Part shown: piece by piece, positions 51,178 to 60,163 of the stretch
Numbering within the stretch: the first letter of the stretch is position 1
Layout: each line of letters begins with the position of its first letter
Assembly: GCF_000174435.1 (NCBI RefSeq)
Contig: NZ_ACJN02000002.1
Location: forward strand, 620,001-684,000
Length of the DNA stretch: 64,000 nt
Reading direction: 5' to 3'
Source of the DNA: Desulfonatronospira thiodismutans ASO3-1
GTDB lineage: Bacteria; Desulfobacterota; Desulfovibrionia; Desulfovibrionales; Desulfonatronovibrionaceae
Notes under the pieces: generated by a model
What the model was told of the DNA's origin: nothing
The model's input: the letters and a program-made list of their open reading frames with translations, nothing else
Database searches by the model: none
Position numbers and translations under genes: made by a program

Positions 51178-52803
51178 TTAAGAGATGCCTGTTGTGGTTT
51201 CAACTTCAACTGCAGTATCTGCAATCCAGACATCCAGTATTTTCTGGGCAAGTCCGGCAAAATTCTGAATAAGTGCTTCATGCAATTGGGCATCATCGGT
51301 AAAGGAGAACTGGTAGATCTGCTTGACCATACCGTTCTTGTGGCTTGCCTTGCCAGGTGAGGGCAGGCAGAACACTTCTTTCAACTGTTGGGCGGCTTCA
51401 TGGTAAGCCTCTGAGCCTGAGACTCCTGCAGCATTGAGAAGTAGTTTAACATCCTCCATGTTATACATGGTTTTGTTTTTCAAGGTAATCAACTGGGAAA
51501 AGTCGTCATAATGCTTCAGATAGGGGTTTTCTCTATGTGGTACAGGAAAAGCCGCCCATTCCCATTTAACCCCGGTGGTCATTCTACTGAAAGGAAAAAT
51601 GCGCAGCCTGTGGTCGATAACCTCGCTCAACCAGGGCTGATGCCACAAGGCGTCCACACTGATCTGTTTTTTATCTTCAAAGGCTTCAGGGTAGTTGAGA
51701 AGCAGCCAGACCCCCTGGGTGTCGTTCTGAGAAGAAAAGTCAACTTCGTAAGAACCACTTCCTCCCATAAAGGTACCTGAACGAAGCGGTATGAATCCAT
51801 TAGGCCCTGATTCATACACTCCACGCACCGAGTGCAGACAGAATCCAGCTTCGGGCATGTGATGAAAAATGCCGTGCTGCTCTTTTGTTCCCTGACATAT
51901 TATGGGTTGTGCAAGATCCCTTTTGAGGTTGACCACTGGTACTACATGCAGTTGAAACATACCCCGGTTCAGGTTCAGGTTGGCGGGCCAGTTTTCATCA
52001 AGATCCAGGCAAAGGGTTGCAGTGCTCCATGGCCTTGGGGACGGAGCCACCTTGATGTTCATAAAAAGCTGCTGCTGGGGAAAATGTATCAACAGACGTT
52101 CTTTTTCAATAGGGTGGGAGAAATGATCCGCCTGGTCCTCACCAGGGTTTTGCTGCTCCAGTCCGAAAGTAACAGAGCAGGGCCGGCCGGAAGTTGTCTC
52201 ATTAACAGCCTCATCGTAAACCACGCTTGAGTGGACCAGATGTTTGCTCAGAGCATGCAGGACTCTCAGGGAGTCCTTGAAATCATTTAAGTAATTGATA
52301 TGAATGCGCAAAGTTCCTATGCTGTCACTACGGGGGTACGGCACTCCCAAACGCAGCAGAACTCGGGTCCCGCGGTCAGGACGATACAGGGTTGTTAAGC
52401 CGGAAAGGGATACAGGCATCAGGCTCAGGTCTGTAAGGGTAGAAAAGAATGCCTGACGTCCGTCGGGTGGAACCGCCAGAAACTGGGTTCCTCTGGGCAG
52501 GCTCAGAGTATCAGCAAGCTGAGCTGTAGGCTGGGCCTGCATAAGACCTGCTACAGGCATGGGTGATAAAAGATAGTCAAAATACTGCCTGAAAAGTCGT
52601 CTTCGAAGAGCCAGTATATGTTTTTCAGCTGCCAGGCGGGATCTGGCGTTGAAGAAAGCCATGGTCTCCATAAGCCGCCTCACATCTGGATCGTCACGAT
52701 CCAGTGGGGCTGATGGATGGATTGAAGCGTAGTTGACTCGAAAGTTCTCCAGAGCGCTTATCTCCTCCAGGAAAGCTTTGTGGATCTTTTCATCTATACG
52801 CAT
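51178..52803 (-). CDS. tssF: T6SS baseplate protein TssF
   Basis: A 541-residue protein of the TssF/VasA family. The N-terminus has the family signature ASIHPSAPLDRDDPDVRRLM, with the helical region FFNARSRLAAEKHILALRRR. A beta-rich body follows, including the YFDYLLSPMPVAGLMQ segment. The length is a little below the average of about 600. TssF forms the wedge with TssG, TssE and TssK. The gene lies 18 bp after the needle gene and 30 bp before tssL. Confidence 0.92.
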   Translation of the reverse strand: MRIDEKIHKAFLEEISALENFRVNYASIHPSAPLDRDDPDVRRLMETMAFFNARSRLAAEKHILALRRRLFRQYFDYLLSPMPVAGLMQAQPTAQLADTLSLPRGTQFLAVPPDGRQAFFSTLTDLSLMPVSLSGLTTLYRPDRGTRVLLRLGVPYPRSDSIGTLRIHINYLNDFKDSLRVLHALSKHLVHSSVVYDEAVNETTSGRPCSVTFGLEQQNPGEDQADHFSHPIEKERLLIHFPQQQLFMNIKVAPSPRPWSTATLCLDLDENWPANLNLNRGMFQLHVVPVVNLKRDLAQPIICQGTKEQHGIFHHMPEAGFCLHSVRGVYESGPNGFIPLRSGTFMGGSGSYEVDFSSQNDTQGVWLLLNYPEAFEDKKQISVDALWHQPWLSEVIDHRLRIFPFSRMTTGVKWEWAAFPVPHRENPYLKHYDDFSQLITLKNKTMYNMEDVKLLLNAAGVSGSEAYHEAAQQLKEVFCLPSPGKASHKNGMVKQIYQFSFTDDAQLHEALIQNFAGLAQKILDVWIADTAVEVETTTGIS

Positions 52804-52821
52804 AACTACCTTAAAACCCTA

Positions 52822-53412
52822 TCAGCCCAACTTGACCATTTTGCCTTGAACGTTGGTTATTGAGCCTTTTATTGTTGTCAGCTTTCCTTGTACATCCATT
52901 TTGCCCTTGGCGGCCACCTTGACGCTCATGGCATCCATATCAGCCTGCATCTTCCCCGAAAGACCCAGCTTGTTTCCAGATACATCGGTTTTGTTTTTGG
53001 CCTTGACTGATACGTCGGCTCCAGAGAGTGCTGCCTTATTATCGGCCGAGAGTTCCAGGCTCTTTCCAGAGACTTCCGCCTTGGAGTCGGATTTGGCACT
53101 GAAATTCGATTCTGATTTAAGCAGCATATCCTTGGTGCTTTGGATTTCATACTTCTGCTGGCTTTTATGAACAGTATCCTTTTCTGATTGACAGGTTATG
53201 CTTTCTGCGTCCAGGTTAAAGTTTTTACATTTGATATCTATGCTGTCCTGCTTCTGGGTAATACTGCTGGTATCATCCTGCCCCTTACAGGTAAGAATAA
53301 TGGATGTGCCGTCCATGACCAGTGTCTGGGTGATTTTACCATCCTCGTTTTCTACTGTGACGGTTACACCTTTTTCTTTATCCAGCTCGATGCGACAGGC
53401 TAAAGCAGCCAT
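52822..53412 (-). CDS. Separately encoded needle (gp5-C-like beta-helix) of the VgrG spike
   Basis: A 196-residue protein of short beta-strand repeats. The first 45 residues are regular strands (DGKITQTLVMDGTSIILTCK). The rest consists of pseudo-repeats of alternating polar and hydrophobic residues such as LSADNKAALSG, VSVKAKNKTDVSG and VKVAAKGKMDVQG, the pattern of the triple-stranded beta-helix that forms the VgrG/gp5 needle. In standard T6SS this part is the C-terminus of VgrG, but here VgrG ends early and this gene follows it after a 225-bp repeat region. A trimeric needle that docks on VgrG is the likely role, by inference from position and repeat pattern. Confidence 0.7.
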   Translation of the reverse strand: MAALACRIELDKEKGVTVTVENEDGKITQTLVMDGTSIILTCKGQDDTSSITQKQDSIDIKCKNFNLDAESITCQSEKDTVHKSQQKYEIQSTKDMLLKSESNFSAKSDSKAEVSGKSLELSADNKAALSGADVSVKAKNKTDVSGNKLGLSGKMQADMDAMSVKVAAKGKMDVQGKLTTIKGSITNVQGKMVKLG

Positions 53413-53430
53413 ATAAACTTACCCTTGTTT

Positions 53431-53632
53431 GTAACAGTTTAGCCCTTTTTAAGGAAAGCAGGGGACAGGCACCCCAGCCCTTGTATTCGTAACCCTTCAG
53501 GGGGGGGCACCGGAACCGGCCTGGGGACAGCAATCAACACCGAGGACCGCCTGAATGGTTACGTCCGCGTTAGCTGTAGTGTTACCAGATGTCTTGTCTT
53601 ACTGATAACAAATAACTGATAACAGATAACCG
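53431..53632. repeat. Composite of a type A half, a type B element and heptamer repeats
   Basis: A type A arm (GTAACAGTTTAGCCC with AAGGAAAGCAGGGGACAGGC) runs from 53431 to about 53475. A type B element follows, from GTAACCCTTCAGGGGGGG (53489) to CCGCCTGAATGGTTACG (53563), with the core CGGCCTGGGGACAG. TGATAACAAATAACTGATAA with further heptamers lies at 53602-53630. The composite lies between vgrG and the needle gene. Confidence 0.75.
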
Positions 53633-53637
53633 TAAAG

Positions 53638-55260
53638 TTACCCCTTTTTCTCACTGGTTTGAATTACCAGCCTGCCCTGGGAAAAAGTGATTGACTCGGT
53701 ATCCTTTTCTTCCTGCCTCTCCATGGCGAACACCGGGAGATTGTCCTGGTAAACATGACTGATGGCGGTGCGGCTTGTGGGTGTCTTGCCCATCATAATC
53801 CTGTTGCCCTGAGTATCCGCCGGCACCTGGGCTTCACCGCGCCAGTCCAGACATCCGGCCATGGTGGCATGGTCAAATTCTAAGGCAACCAGTACCCGGG
53901 CCCCTTTATAAACTGGAAAATAAAAATGTCCTGACTGAATTAGGGGCATGAACGGCATCAGCAGTTCCTGATTATTTAGAAGGGGAATTTTGACCTTGTA
54001 GTAACGCTGAGAGGTTTTGGAATCTTCATGTATCTGATAGGTCTCTTCATCTTTGTCTCCATGCTCGCTGACCACCAGCCCTTCGAGGTAAACGGGATAA
54101 GCAGGCGGCACATATTCAGGCAGTTCCTGCCAGGTCTCGTCCTTAGTCTCCAGCCTGGAACACATTTCCATCTCATAACGATTAAAGGGCATATCCCGGT
54201 CAGAATCAGGGTTGGCGTCTGTTGCGCCGGCTTTAATATGCAGGCTTCTTATGCGATAGGTTTTTCCTGTGGTATACAGGTTTTCACTCCACAATCCTTT
54301 TTCCAGTTTTAAAAACTTTCCCGGGATGAGACAAAGCATAGGATAGCTACTGAAATACAGCAGCAGTTCATGTTCCCGAATCTTTTGTCGCTTTTTCTCC
54401 AGAGCCTCACGGTTGTTCAGATCGGAAGTCACCGGGTAATTGACAAGAATATCTCTGGTTATCCCCTCCATGGCCAGTTTGTTTTCAATCTTTTTGGTCT
54501 GAGGGTTTTCGGCAAAGGAATTGAGTAATCGAAGTCTCTCCCTGGGAGGCTCAGGAAAATCCATTCTCAGGGACTGCACTGCATCTTTGTTTAGATTATC
54601 GGGTTCACCCTCAGTATCCTTGGTTTCGCTAAGGGTGTAGCTGTTTTTTGAAGCGTCAAAGCTCCAGATTCCGTTCCTGGTATCCACATACCACATCACA
54701 AAATCGTAAAAGTCTGCTTTTCCAGCCTCGGAGCCAAGGTACAGGGCCAGCATGGGAAGCTTTTCATTGAGAACCTTCCACTGAAAATTCAGGTTTATCC
54801 GGCTTGTTTTATGGGCCTGCAGCAAGTCCTTGACACTTTTATCCGTCATCAGCTCCAGTGGCCGATGACATTTCCATACTGCCTGTGCAGGATCGACAAA
54901 AAAGATTTCATACATGCGGTACACTACGGGATTGCCTTTCAAAGGCCCCCTTTCAATGGTCTGTTCTGCAGTTATGGCCTTATGGGTAACCAGTCCTTTG
55001 AGTTCAACATACTCCACACTGGTTCCCTCGGGGATGTAATAAGGTTTGAACTTGAGCTCGACCTGAACTGTCTCGCTGCCGGTAAACAGCTCAAACAGGG
55101 AATCATCTTCATGCACCAGTGAAACTGCAAATTCAGCACGCCCTGTAAAACCCCAGTTGTGCAGATCCAGCTCCCAGAGCTTGACATTGCCTGCTGCAAT
55201 ATCAACACTCTTTTGAGATATGGTCAGCTTCAGGTTCAGTTCTATGGCATCGGTGAACAT
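53638..55260 (-). CDS. vgrG: VgrG/TssI spike protein without needle tail
   Basis: The 540-residue protein has the layout of VgrG: an N-terminal gp27-like part (ELDLHNWGFTGRAEFAVSLV, VEYVELKGLVTHKAIT) followed by the OB-fold of gp5 (YYKVKIPLLNNQELLMPFMP, YKGARVLVALEFDH). It ends at SITFSQGRLVIQTSEKKG with no beta-helix extension and no toxin domain. The missing needle is probably supplied by the next gene. The sequence is divergent from standard VgrG, so the name rests mainly on fold order, length and context. It lies 27 bp after tssE. Confidence 0.8.
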   Translation of the reverse strand: MFTDAIELNLKLTISQKSVDIAAGNVKLWELDLHNWGFTGRAEFAVSLVHEDDSLFELFTGSETVQVELKFKPYYIPEGTSVEYVELKGLVTHKAITAEQTIERGPLKGNPVVYRMYEIFFVDPAQAVWKCHRPLELMTDKSVKDLLQAHKTSRINLNFQWKVLNEKLPMLALYLGSEAGKADFYDFVMWYVDTRNGIWSFDASKNSYTLSETKDTEGEPDNLNKDAVQSLRMDFPEPPRERLRLLNSFAENPQTKKIENKLAMEGITRDILVNYPVTSDLNNREALEKKRQKIREHELLLYFSSYPMLCLIPGKFLKLEKGLWSENLYTTGKTYRIRSLHIKAGATDANPDSDRDMPFNRYEMEMCSRLETKDETWQELPEYVPPAYPVYLEGLVVSEHGDKDEETYQIHEDSKTSQRYYKVKIPLLNNQELLMPFMPLIQSGHFYFPVYKGARVLVALEFDHATMAGCLDWRGEAQVPADTQGNRIMMGKTPTSRTAISHVYQDNLPVFAMERQEEKDTESITFSQGRLVIQTSEKKG

Positions 55261-55287
55261 ATCCCGCCTTTATAGGTTTGTGCATGC

Positions 55288-55662
55288 CTACAGGGCATGT
55301 TCCATGGAATAAACGCTTGAAAATGAATCAAAAACAACCTTCAGTTTCTGGGATTTGTCTCTCAGTTCGCAAACCAGCACAAAGGATAGGTGCAGGGGAT
55401 TTTCACTTTCTGTAGGTTCTACAGAAACTATACGAAGTCGCGGTTCATACCTCTCAACATTCTCCTTGATTTGTTCAGCCATTTTGCTGGCCAGCAGTCC
55501 TCTTGAACTGTGATAGTTCATATCGTCCATACCCAGATCTCCCAAGGGAGCACCGTAGTGTTTCTTGGTATTCAGGATACTGTTGAGGTTTTGCAGGATA
55601 TCCTGCAGCTCTTCAGACTTTTTCTCATTACTGCCCACGGCAAACTTGTCAAAGAGTCCCAT
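55288..55662 (-). CDS. tssE: T6SS baseplate protein TssE (gp25-like)
   Basis: A 124-residue protein of the gp25 family. It carries ELQDILQNLNSILNTKKHYG, then YHSSRGLLASKMAEQIKENV and YEPRLRIVSVEP, typical of the gp25/TssE core that joins the sheath to the baseplate. It follows tssK after 5 bp, and vgrG follows it after 27 bp, all on the same strand. Confidence 0.9.
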   Translation of the reverse strand: MGLFDKFAVGSNEKKSEELQDILQNLNSILNTKKHYGAPLGDLGMDDMNYHSSRGLLASKMAEQIKENVERYEPRLRIVSVEPTESENPLHLSFVLVCELRDKSQKLKVVFDSFSSVYSMEHAL

Positions 55663-55667
55663 ATTTT

Positions 55668-56912
55668 TTATGCACCCCTCCAGTAAACAAAAAACCTGAC
55701 TCCACTGAAAGCAGGCATATCATAAAAAGCTAAGGACAGATCCCGCAGGGCCTGATCCCATTCTTCGCCTGGCTGAAGCTGGTAAAAATCCACTTCCGGG
55801 CCAAACTTGTGCTGGAATGGCGGTCGCTCAATTTTTTTCAGGGGTATCCCCTGCAGGGCCAGCCTGTGGATGGTAGATAAGCGACTGCGCCCTCCAAGCT
55901 TGAGGTTCTGCAGGGAAACGGCAGCGTGGACATGGCTTTTCTGCACCAGAAGATAAAACTCCTTAGCCTCCTTGACCTGCCCTGGAAGGTCCACCTGGTG
56001 TAATCCGTCTTTGAATTCAAAGGGCAAAAAGGTGGCTCTTCGCTGAAACTGACGCATATGTTCCTTCAAAGGTTCCAGGATGTTTTGAAAACACTTGCCC
56101 AGTGCCTCGTGATCGTATGGGGCCAGCACGTGCTCTGGCTGCATATCGCGATAAAGAGCTACATCCGTCAAAAATTCCTTGAGGGCCTCATACAGATAAA
56201 AGGGATGAGGCTGATACTGGGCAGAAATATTGGCCAGCATCCGCCCTGTCCGAATGGAGCTTTTAAGGCATTCCCTGGCACTGAACATACTGTCGCCGCT
56301 CAGGTAACTGGCAGCTATTTCCTGGGAAAGCTTCTGCTGAAACACCTCCAGCAACTGCTCAAGCTCTTTGAGTTCCTGCTGAAGAAATGGACAACGTCCC
56401 ACTTGCAGAAAAGGAGGAATGGAACCACTGGACAGCTGCCATGTTCCCTGAGGATCTTTGTAAAAAAGCCCCAGGCGCAGACTCTCCAGAGCATCAGACT
56501 GGGCCTGGTCTGAAGAAAAGATTATAAAGTGCTGCTTGCGGGGGATATCTCCAGGTTCATCCAGATGCGGAGATGATGCCTGCTGCTCATGACCTGGTAT
56601 AACCAGGTGCATATATACCGGCACCTGCACAGATCCTATGTTGTTCAAATTCATAGGCTCAGCCCGGGTATTGCCGGGAATATCAAGAAAAAGCCCGGAA
56701 GGCATTATGGCTGTCAGGCTCTGTACGGCCAGCACACCCTCAGGCAGCATGGTCTCGTTCCATTGCAGGCGTACCAGACCATAATATGGCAATCCCATGT
56801 TGCGCAGGCGTGCATCCACTTCAGTCGCCAGGGATTCTTCCTGCGCCTCCAGATGGCCGGGAAGCAGGGTTTGTCCCATTTCCCATCTAACTCGCGCCAG
56901 CTTCTGGTTCAT
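55668..56912 (-). CDS. tssK: T6SS baseplate protein TssK
   Basis: TssK links the baseplate to the TssL-TssM complex. The 414-residue product starts at the ATG at 56912, preceded by AAAGGAAAG; the longer frame from 56954 lacks a ribosome site. The N-terminus has the family pattern RVRWEMGQTLLPGHLEAQEE, followed by LPYYGLVRLQWNE and a helical middle. The C-terminal domain is beta-rich (YQLQPGEEWDQALRDLSLAF). It lies 5 bp before tssE. A type A repeat separates it from the Hcp-like gene upstream. Confidence 0.92.
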   Translation of the reverse strand: MNQKLARVRWEMGQTLLPGHLEAQEESLATEVDARLRNMGLPYYGLVRLQWNETMLPEGVLAVQSLTAIMPSGLFLDIPGNTRAEPMNLNNIGSVQVPVYMHLVIPGHEQQASSPHLDEPGDIPRKQHFIIFSSDQAQSDALESLRLGLFYKDPQGTWQLSSGSIPPFLQVGRCPFLQQELKELEQLLEVFQQKLSQEIAASYLSGDSMFSARECLKSSIRTGRMLANISAQYQPHPFYLYEALKEFLTDVALYRDMQPEHVLAPYDHEALGKCFQNILEPLKEHMRQFQRRATFLPFEFKDGLHQVDLPGQVKEAKEFYLLVQKSHVHAAVSLQNLKLGGRSRLSTIHRLALQGIPLKKIERPPFQHKFGPEVDFYQLQPGEEWDQALRDLSLAFYDMPAFSGVRFFVYWRGA

Positions 56913-56924
56913 ATCTTTCCTTTT

Positions 56925-57065
56925 GTATCTGTTCAGGCCTTTTAAGGAAGGCAAGGGGACAGCATCCCCGCACTTTTTATTGTAAACAGTCCATGTTTTA
57001 TTTATTTGTCAATCAGTGCGGGGACAGCCAGTCCCCTTGAGAGCTGCAAACCTTAAAACAGATAC
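56925..57065. repeat. Type A palindromic element
   Basis: The left outer arm GTATCTGTTCAGGCCTTTT starts at 56925, and the right arm CCTTAAAACAGATAC ends at 57065. The inner pair is GGGGACAGCATCCCCGCACT and AGTGCGGGGACAGCCAGTCC. It fills the whole gap between the Hcp-like gene and tssK and could attenuate transcription inside the operon. Confidence 0.9.
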
Positions 57066-57069
57066 CTTT

Positions 57070-57639
57070 TTAGGACACCTCTACGCCCCACCCCTTGGTA
57101 AACTTATCAGAGACAGAAATTGCCATCTGAATCTCCTGAGCTTCGTCTGTGGGAGCAACACCGAGGAACATTTCGTAGTTGGAGGGCTTCATGACATCCT
57201 GAGCCTCTTCAAGTTCGACATTGAACTGTAGCTCTCCTCCTCTTTTGTAGATGACACCGTTTAAGTCTGTTTCATCAGTATGAAAGCACTTAAAATAAGC
57301 TGAATTGCCCTGATCGTATTCATAGACATTGAAAGCTATTTTTACACCCGTTTTAGCCAGGCTCTGATGTTGCTTGGTTGCAAGAACGTTTTTGTTGGAT
57401 CTGCTTACCCGAAAGCTGGCTATAATAGGTTCTGCAAAACCTCCGTCCCAGGCTATCCGGGAAATCACACCTACAGCATCAACAGTAGCACTCAGGTCTT
57501 CAGGGTCTGTGACCTTGAGATCTGCTGAAATTTCGTCATCACCGATTGTGAGTGAGGTAATATGCCCAACCCTGTCCTGCTGATCCTTTTGAAAATTAAA
57601 ACCCTGATATACACTGCACATTAAATCTGTAACTGCCAT
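57070..57639 (-). CDS. Putative Hcp-like tube protein (TssD)
   Basis: The 189-residue protein has the length and beta-rich character of Hcp and lies directly downstream of tssC, a standard hcp position. Its sequence is divergent; I recognise no textbook Hcp motif, but the strands (AVTDLMCSVYQGFNFQKDQQ, VKIAFNVYEYDQGNSAYFKC, GGELQFNVELEEAQDVMK) are compatible with the beta-barrel ring. No other Hcp candidate is present in the window. Hcp forms the tube inside the sheath and carries small effectors. The call rests on position, size and the absence of an alternative. A strong AAGGAGA site precedes its ATG. Confidence 0.6.
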   Translation of the reverse strand: MAVTDLMCSVYQGFNFQKDQQDRVGHITSLTIGDDEISADLKVTDPEDLSATVDAVGVISRIAWDGGFAEPIIASFRVSRSNKNVLATKQHQSLAKTGVKIAFNVYEYDQGNSAYFKCFHTDETDLNGVIYKRGGELQFNVELEEAQDVMKPSNYEMFLGVAPTDEAQEIQMAISVSDKFTKGWGVEVS

Positions 57640-57747
57640 GACAAACTCTCCTTATAATTTATTAATTGATTTTTTTCGGATTTTTCCGTGTCAAAAACGA
57701 ACAATCTATAAGTAAAACACAGGATATTCTATGTGCGGCTTCCTTGT

Positions 57748-59259
57748 CTAAAGCCGGGCATCGAGTTTGAGTTCCACATCCATGCCTTCAAACTGAATAT
57801 GGGGCAGAATGCTTATGGAGCAGTCATACCAGCCAATCATTCCCTCTCTGGGGACAACGTCAACTGTAGCAGCTTTGAACGGATAATTGCGCAGTGTCAG
57901 GTCGTCGGGATTGACAACAGTAGTGACATACTTGAATATCCATTTTTCAAGAGCCTGCTTGATATAGGCAGCATCAGCACTGGTGCCGATGTTGTCCCGC
58001 ATGATGCTTTTGACGTAATGAGCTACCCTGGTGACGGAAAAAGTATATGACAGGTTTGTTACCAGTTGCGAGTTTTCCGTATCTTTGGGATCCTTGAATT
58101 TTTTGGCCTTTTTCAGTGACTGAGCACTGAAAAAAGCGGCCTCTGCCGAACCTTTGCGGTAAACCAGGGGAATAAAACCGGCATTGGCAAATTCCAGTTC
58201 GCGGTAATCCGGAACAACCATTTCCACAGGGACCTTGATTTCTTCTTCACCCCGGATGTTGAAGGCGTGCACCGGAAGTCCGGTCACCAGCCCCCCGCCT
58301 TTAGGCCCTCTGAGATACTGGCACCACCCGGACTGGACAAATGAACGTACCATGTTCTGAGCAAACAGGATGGCCGAACTGCCCCACAGATAGTCCTCGT
58401 TATTATCTCCTTTGACGTCTTCATAAAAATTGAGATCCCCTGTGGGGTTTTTAGCCGGATCATACGGCAGACGAACAATATACCTGGGCAGAGTCAGTCC
58501 CAGGTAGGCCGCTTCCTCGGAGTCACGCAATTGGTTCCAGGAACCGTACTTGGGATGATTCATCAGACCTTCCAGATCCTTGATCCCGGCAAGCTCTTCT
58601 ATGCTGTCGCAACCAAAAAAACTGGGGGAAACAGAGCTTAAAAAGGGCGCATGGCTGGCCGCTGCAACCTTGCCCATGGTTTTAAGCCAGAATTCGTCCT
58701 GAGGGGTGTGAGTAAATTCGTAAAGACCGATTATGCCGCCAAAAGGTTTGCCTCCAAACTGGTCATATTCGGATACGTAGACCTTTTTAAAAAGTGCGCT
58801 TCCAGTGATGTCCACGGCGTTACTCTCAAAGTCTTCAAAGAGCTCGTCCTTGGAAACATCCAGGATGTCAATCATGACATTGGCTTTAAAATTGGTATTC
58901 TGGATAAGATCATTCAAGGAACGCCAGTTGGACTCCACCTGCTTGAAGTTATCGTGATGAATGATTTCATTGAGCTGACTGTTTACCATTTCATCAATCT
59001 GGGCCACAATGTCCTGGATCAGGGCCTTGTCAAAACGTCCTGTTGATGGATCAACGTTCATCAGCAAAGCCGCCAGGCCGGATATAAAGCGGTCTTCATC
59101 GCTTATATTTTCCTGCACACTGGACAGGCCGTCCTGAACCATGGGCACCGGTTCACTCACTTCAGTACTCAGACGCATACTGGACAGGAACCTTTTTAAA
59201 TCAATGGCTTCCTGGGTTTGCTCTTCAGTCTTTTCTGCCTGCTGTTTTTCTTCCGCCAT
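57748..59259 (-). CDS. tssC: T6SS sheath protein TssC
   Basis: A 503-residue large sheath subunit from the ATG at 59259, eight bases after GAGGA; an upstream TTG is in frame at 59265. Family patterns include LNEIIHHDNFKQVESNWRSL, the helical region KANVMIDILDVSKDELFEDF, FGGIIGLYEF and YLWGSSAILFAQNMVRSFVQ. The C-terminus (YDCSISILPHIQFEGMDVEL) is typical. TssC polymerises with TssB into the contractile sheath. It follows tssB after 56 bp. Confidence 0.95.
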   Translation of the reverse strand: MAEEKQQAEKTEEQTQEAIDLKRFLSSMRLSTEVSEPVPMVQDGLSSVQENISDEDRFISGLAALLMNVDPSTGRFDKALIQDIVAQIDEMVNSQLNEIIHHDNFKQVESNWRSLNDLIQNTNFKANVMIDILDVSKDELFEDFESNAVDITGSALFKKVYVSEYDQFGGKPFGGIIGLYEFTHTPQDEFWLKTMGKVAAASHAPFLSSVSPSFFGCDSIEELAGIKDLEGLMNHPKYGSWNQLRDSEEAAYLGLTLPRYIVRLPYDPAKNPTGDLNFYEDVKGDNNEDYLWGSSAILFAQNMVRSFVQSGWCQYLRGPKGGGLVTGLPVHAFNIRGEEEIKVPVEMVVPDYRELEFANAGFIPLVYRKGSAEAAFFSAQSLKKAKKFKDPKDTENSQLVTNLSYTFSVTRVAHYVKSIMRDNIGTSADAAYIKQALEKWIFKYVTTVVNPDDLTLRNYPFKAATVDVVPREGMIGWYDCSISILPHIQFEGMDVELKLDARL

Positions 59260-59315
59260 ATGCAAATCCTCGCTGATTTAAAATTGTTGTAAACTGACTG
59301 TGCCAGACCTGCGCC

Positions 59316-59843
59316 TTATTCTTGTTGGGCTTTGCCTTTAGGGAGCTTAAAATTTTCAAATGCCTTAAGCTCTTCCTGCATTTTGGACAATGCATCAGGA
59401 TTGCTGATGAGATCGCTTAAAAGCTTGCGAAATTCCTTGCGATTGTCGATATTGGAATTTACTTCCTGCACCAGCCTCTTTAGAGCAAGCAGCCCCTTGA
59501 GCTTGGGCACGTTTTGAGCCACCTGATCCGGGGAAAAACCTTTCATGCTTTCAATGGGCAACTCCACTTCCATGTCTTCTTCTTTGTCTGGATCGATCTT
59601 GTTGGGGACAGAAAATTTCAGGTTAATGCCCATATCCTTCATAACGGCATCTGTATTTCTGCCATCCATGTTGCGCATCTTGCGCTCATCCAGATCCAGT
59701 TTTCTGTCCTTGGAACTTCCCAGTGAATAGTCACCGGTTACAAGCAGCCTCAATGGCAGCTGTACATCCTGAGGCTGACCGTTTATTTCTGTGCGGTACC
59801 GCAGAGTCAGCCGCGACTTGGGAATCTCATCCTGAATAGCCAT
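59316..59843 (-). CDS. tssB: T6SS sheath protein TssB
   Basis: A 175-residue small sheath subunit. The family start (IPKSRLTLRYRTEINGQPQD) and the LRLLVTGDYSLG motif are clear. The later segment SPDQVAQNVPKLKGLLALKR is also typical. It is the first gene of the T6SS operon. A perfect AAGGAGG lies six bases before the ATG. A candidate promoter with a 14-bp palindrome lies 60-90 bases upstream. Confidence 0.95.
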   Translation of the reverse strand: MAIQDEIPKSRLTLRYRTEINGQPQDVQLPLRLLVTGDYSLGSSKDRKLDLDERKMRNMDGRNTDAVMKDMGINLKFSVPNKIDPDKEEDMEVELPIESMKGFSPDQVAQNVPKLKGLLALKRLVQEVNSNIDNRKEFRKLLSDLISNPDALSKMQEELKAFENFKLPKGKAQQE

Positions 59844-59904
59844 AAAAAACCTCCTTGGTTAATAAAAAATAACATGCATCGCCGCTTAAGCATAAACTAT
59901 AAAG

Positions 59905-59933
59905 ATTATATGTAGATGTCATATGACATTCAC
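59905..59933 (-). promoter_or_regulatory. Candidate T6SS operon promoter with perfect 14-bp palindrome
   Basis: On the minus strand a perfect TATAAT (59905-59910) lies 17 bases after a weak -35 (GTGAAT, 59928-59933). The spacer contains the perfect palindrome ATGTCATATGACAT (59916-59929). The transcript would start near 59898, leaving a leader of about 55 bases before tssB. A regulator binding the palindrome would sit on the promoter, which would favour repression. The sequence between this site and the IS at 60164 has no clear features. Confidence 0.5.
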
Positions 59934-60163
59934 GCCTTGGAGCACCATCCTGAACCGACCATGCCCGGCATGTGCTCAACTGGCAGGCATGGGTATCGTT
60001 TGCGCATAAAACACCCGGCCATGAGCGCAGGGCTTTTCAGGCCGGTTTTTTAAAATGCACGAATGCGTACAAAGTCCAGGTTACCAGGGTTTCAAAGTAC
60101 AGCTCAACTATTGACCTTTTCCTTGCCATCATATTAAAAAAAAAGAATTTTAAAATTGCATTT

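Noticed and set aside
59980-60010. CTGGCAGGCATGGG..TTTGC as a sigma-54 promoter
   Set aside because: The spacing between the GG and GC elements is too long for a -24/-12 promoter, and it points away from tssB.
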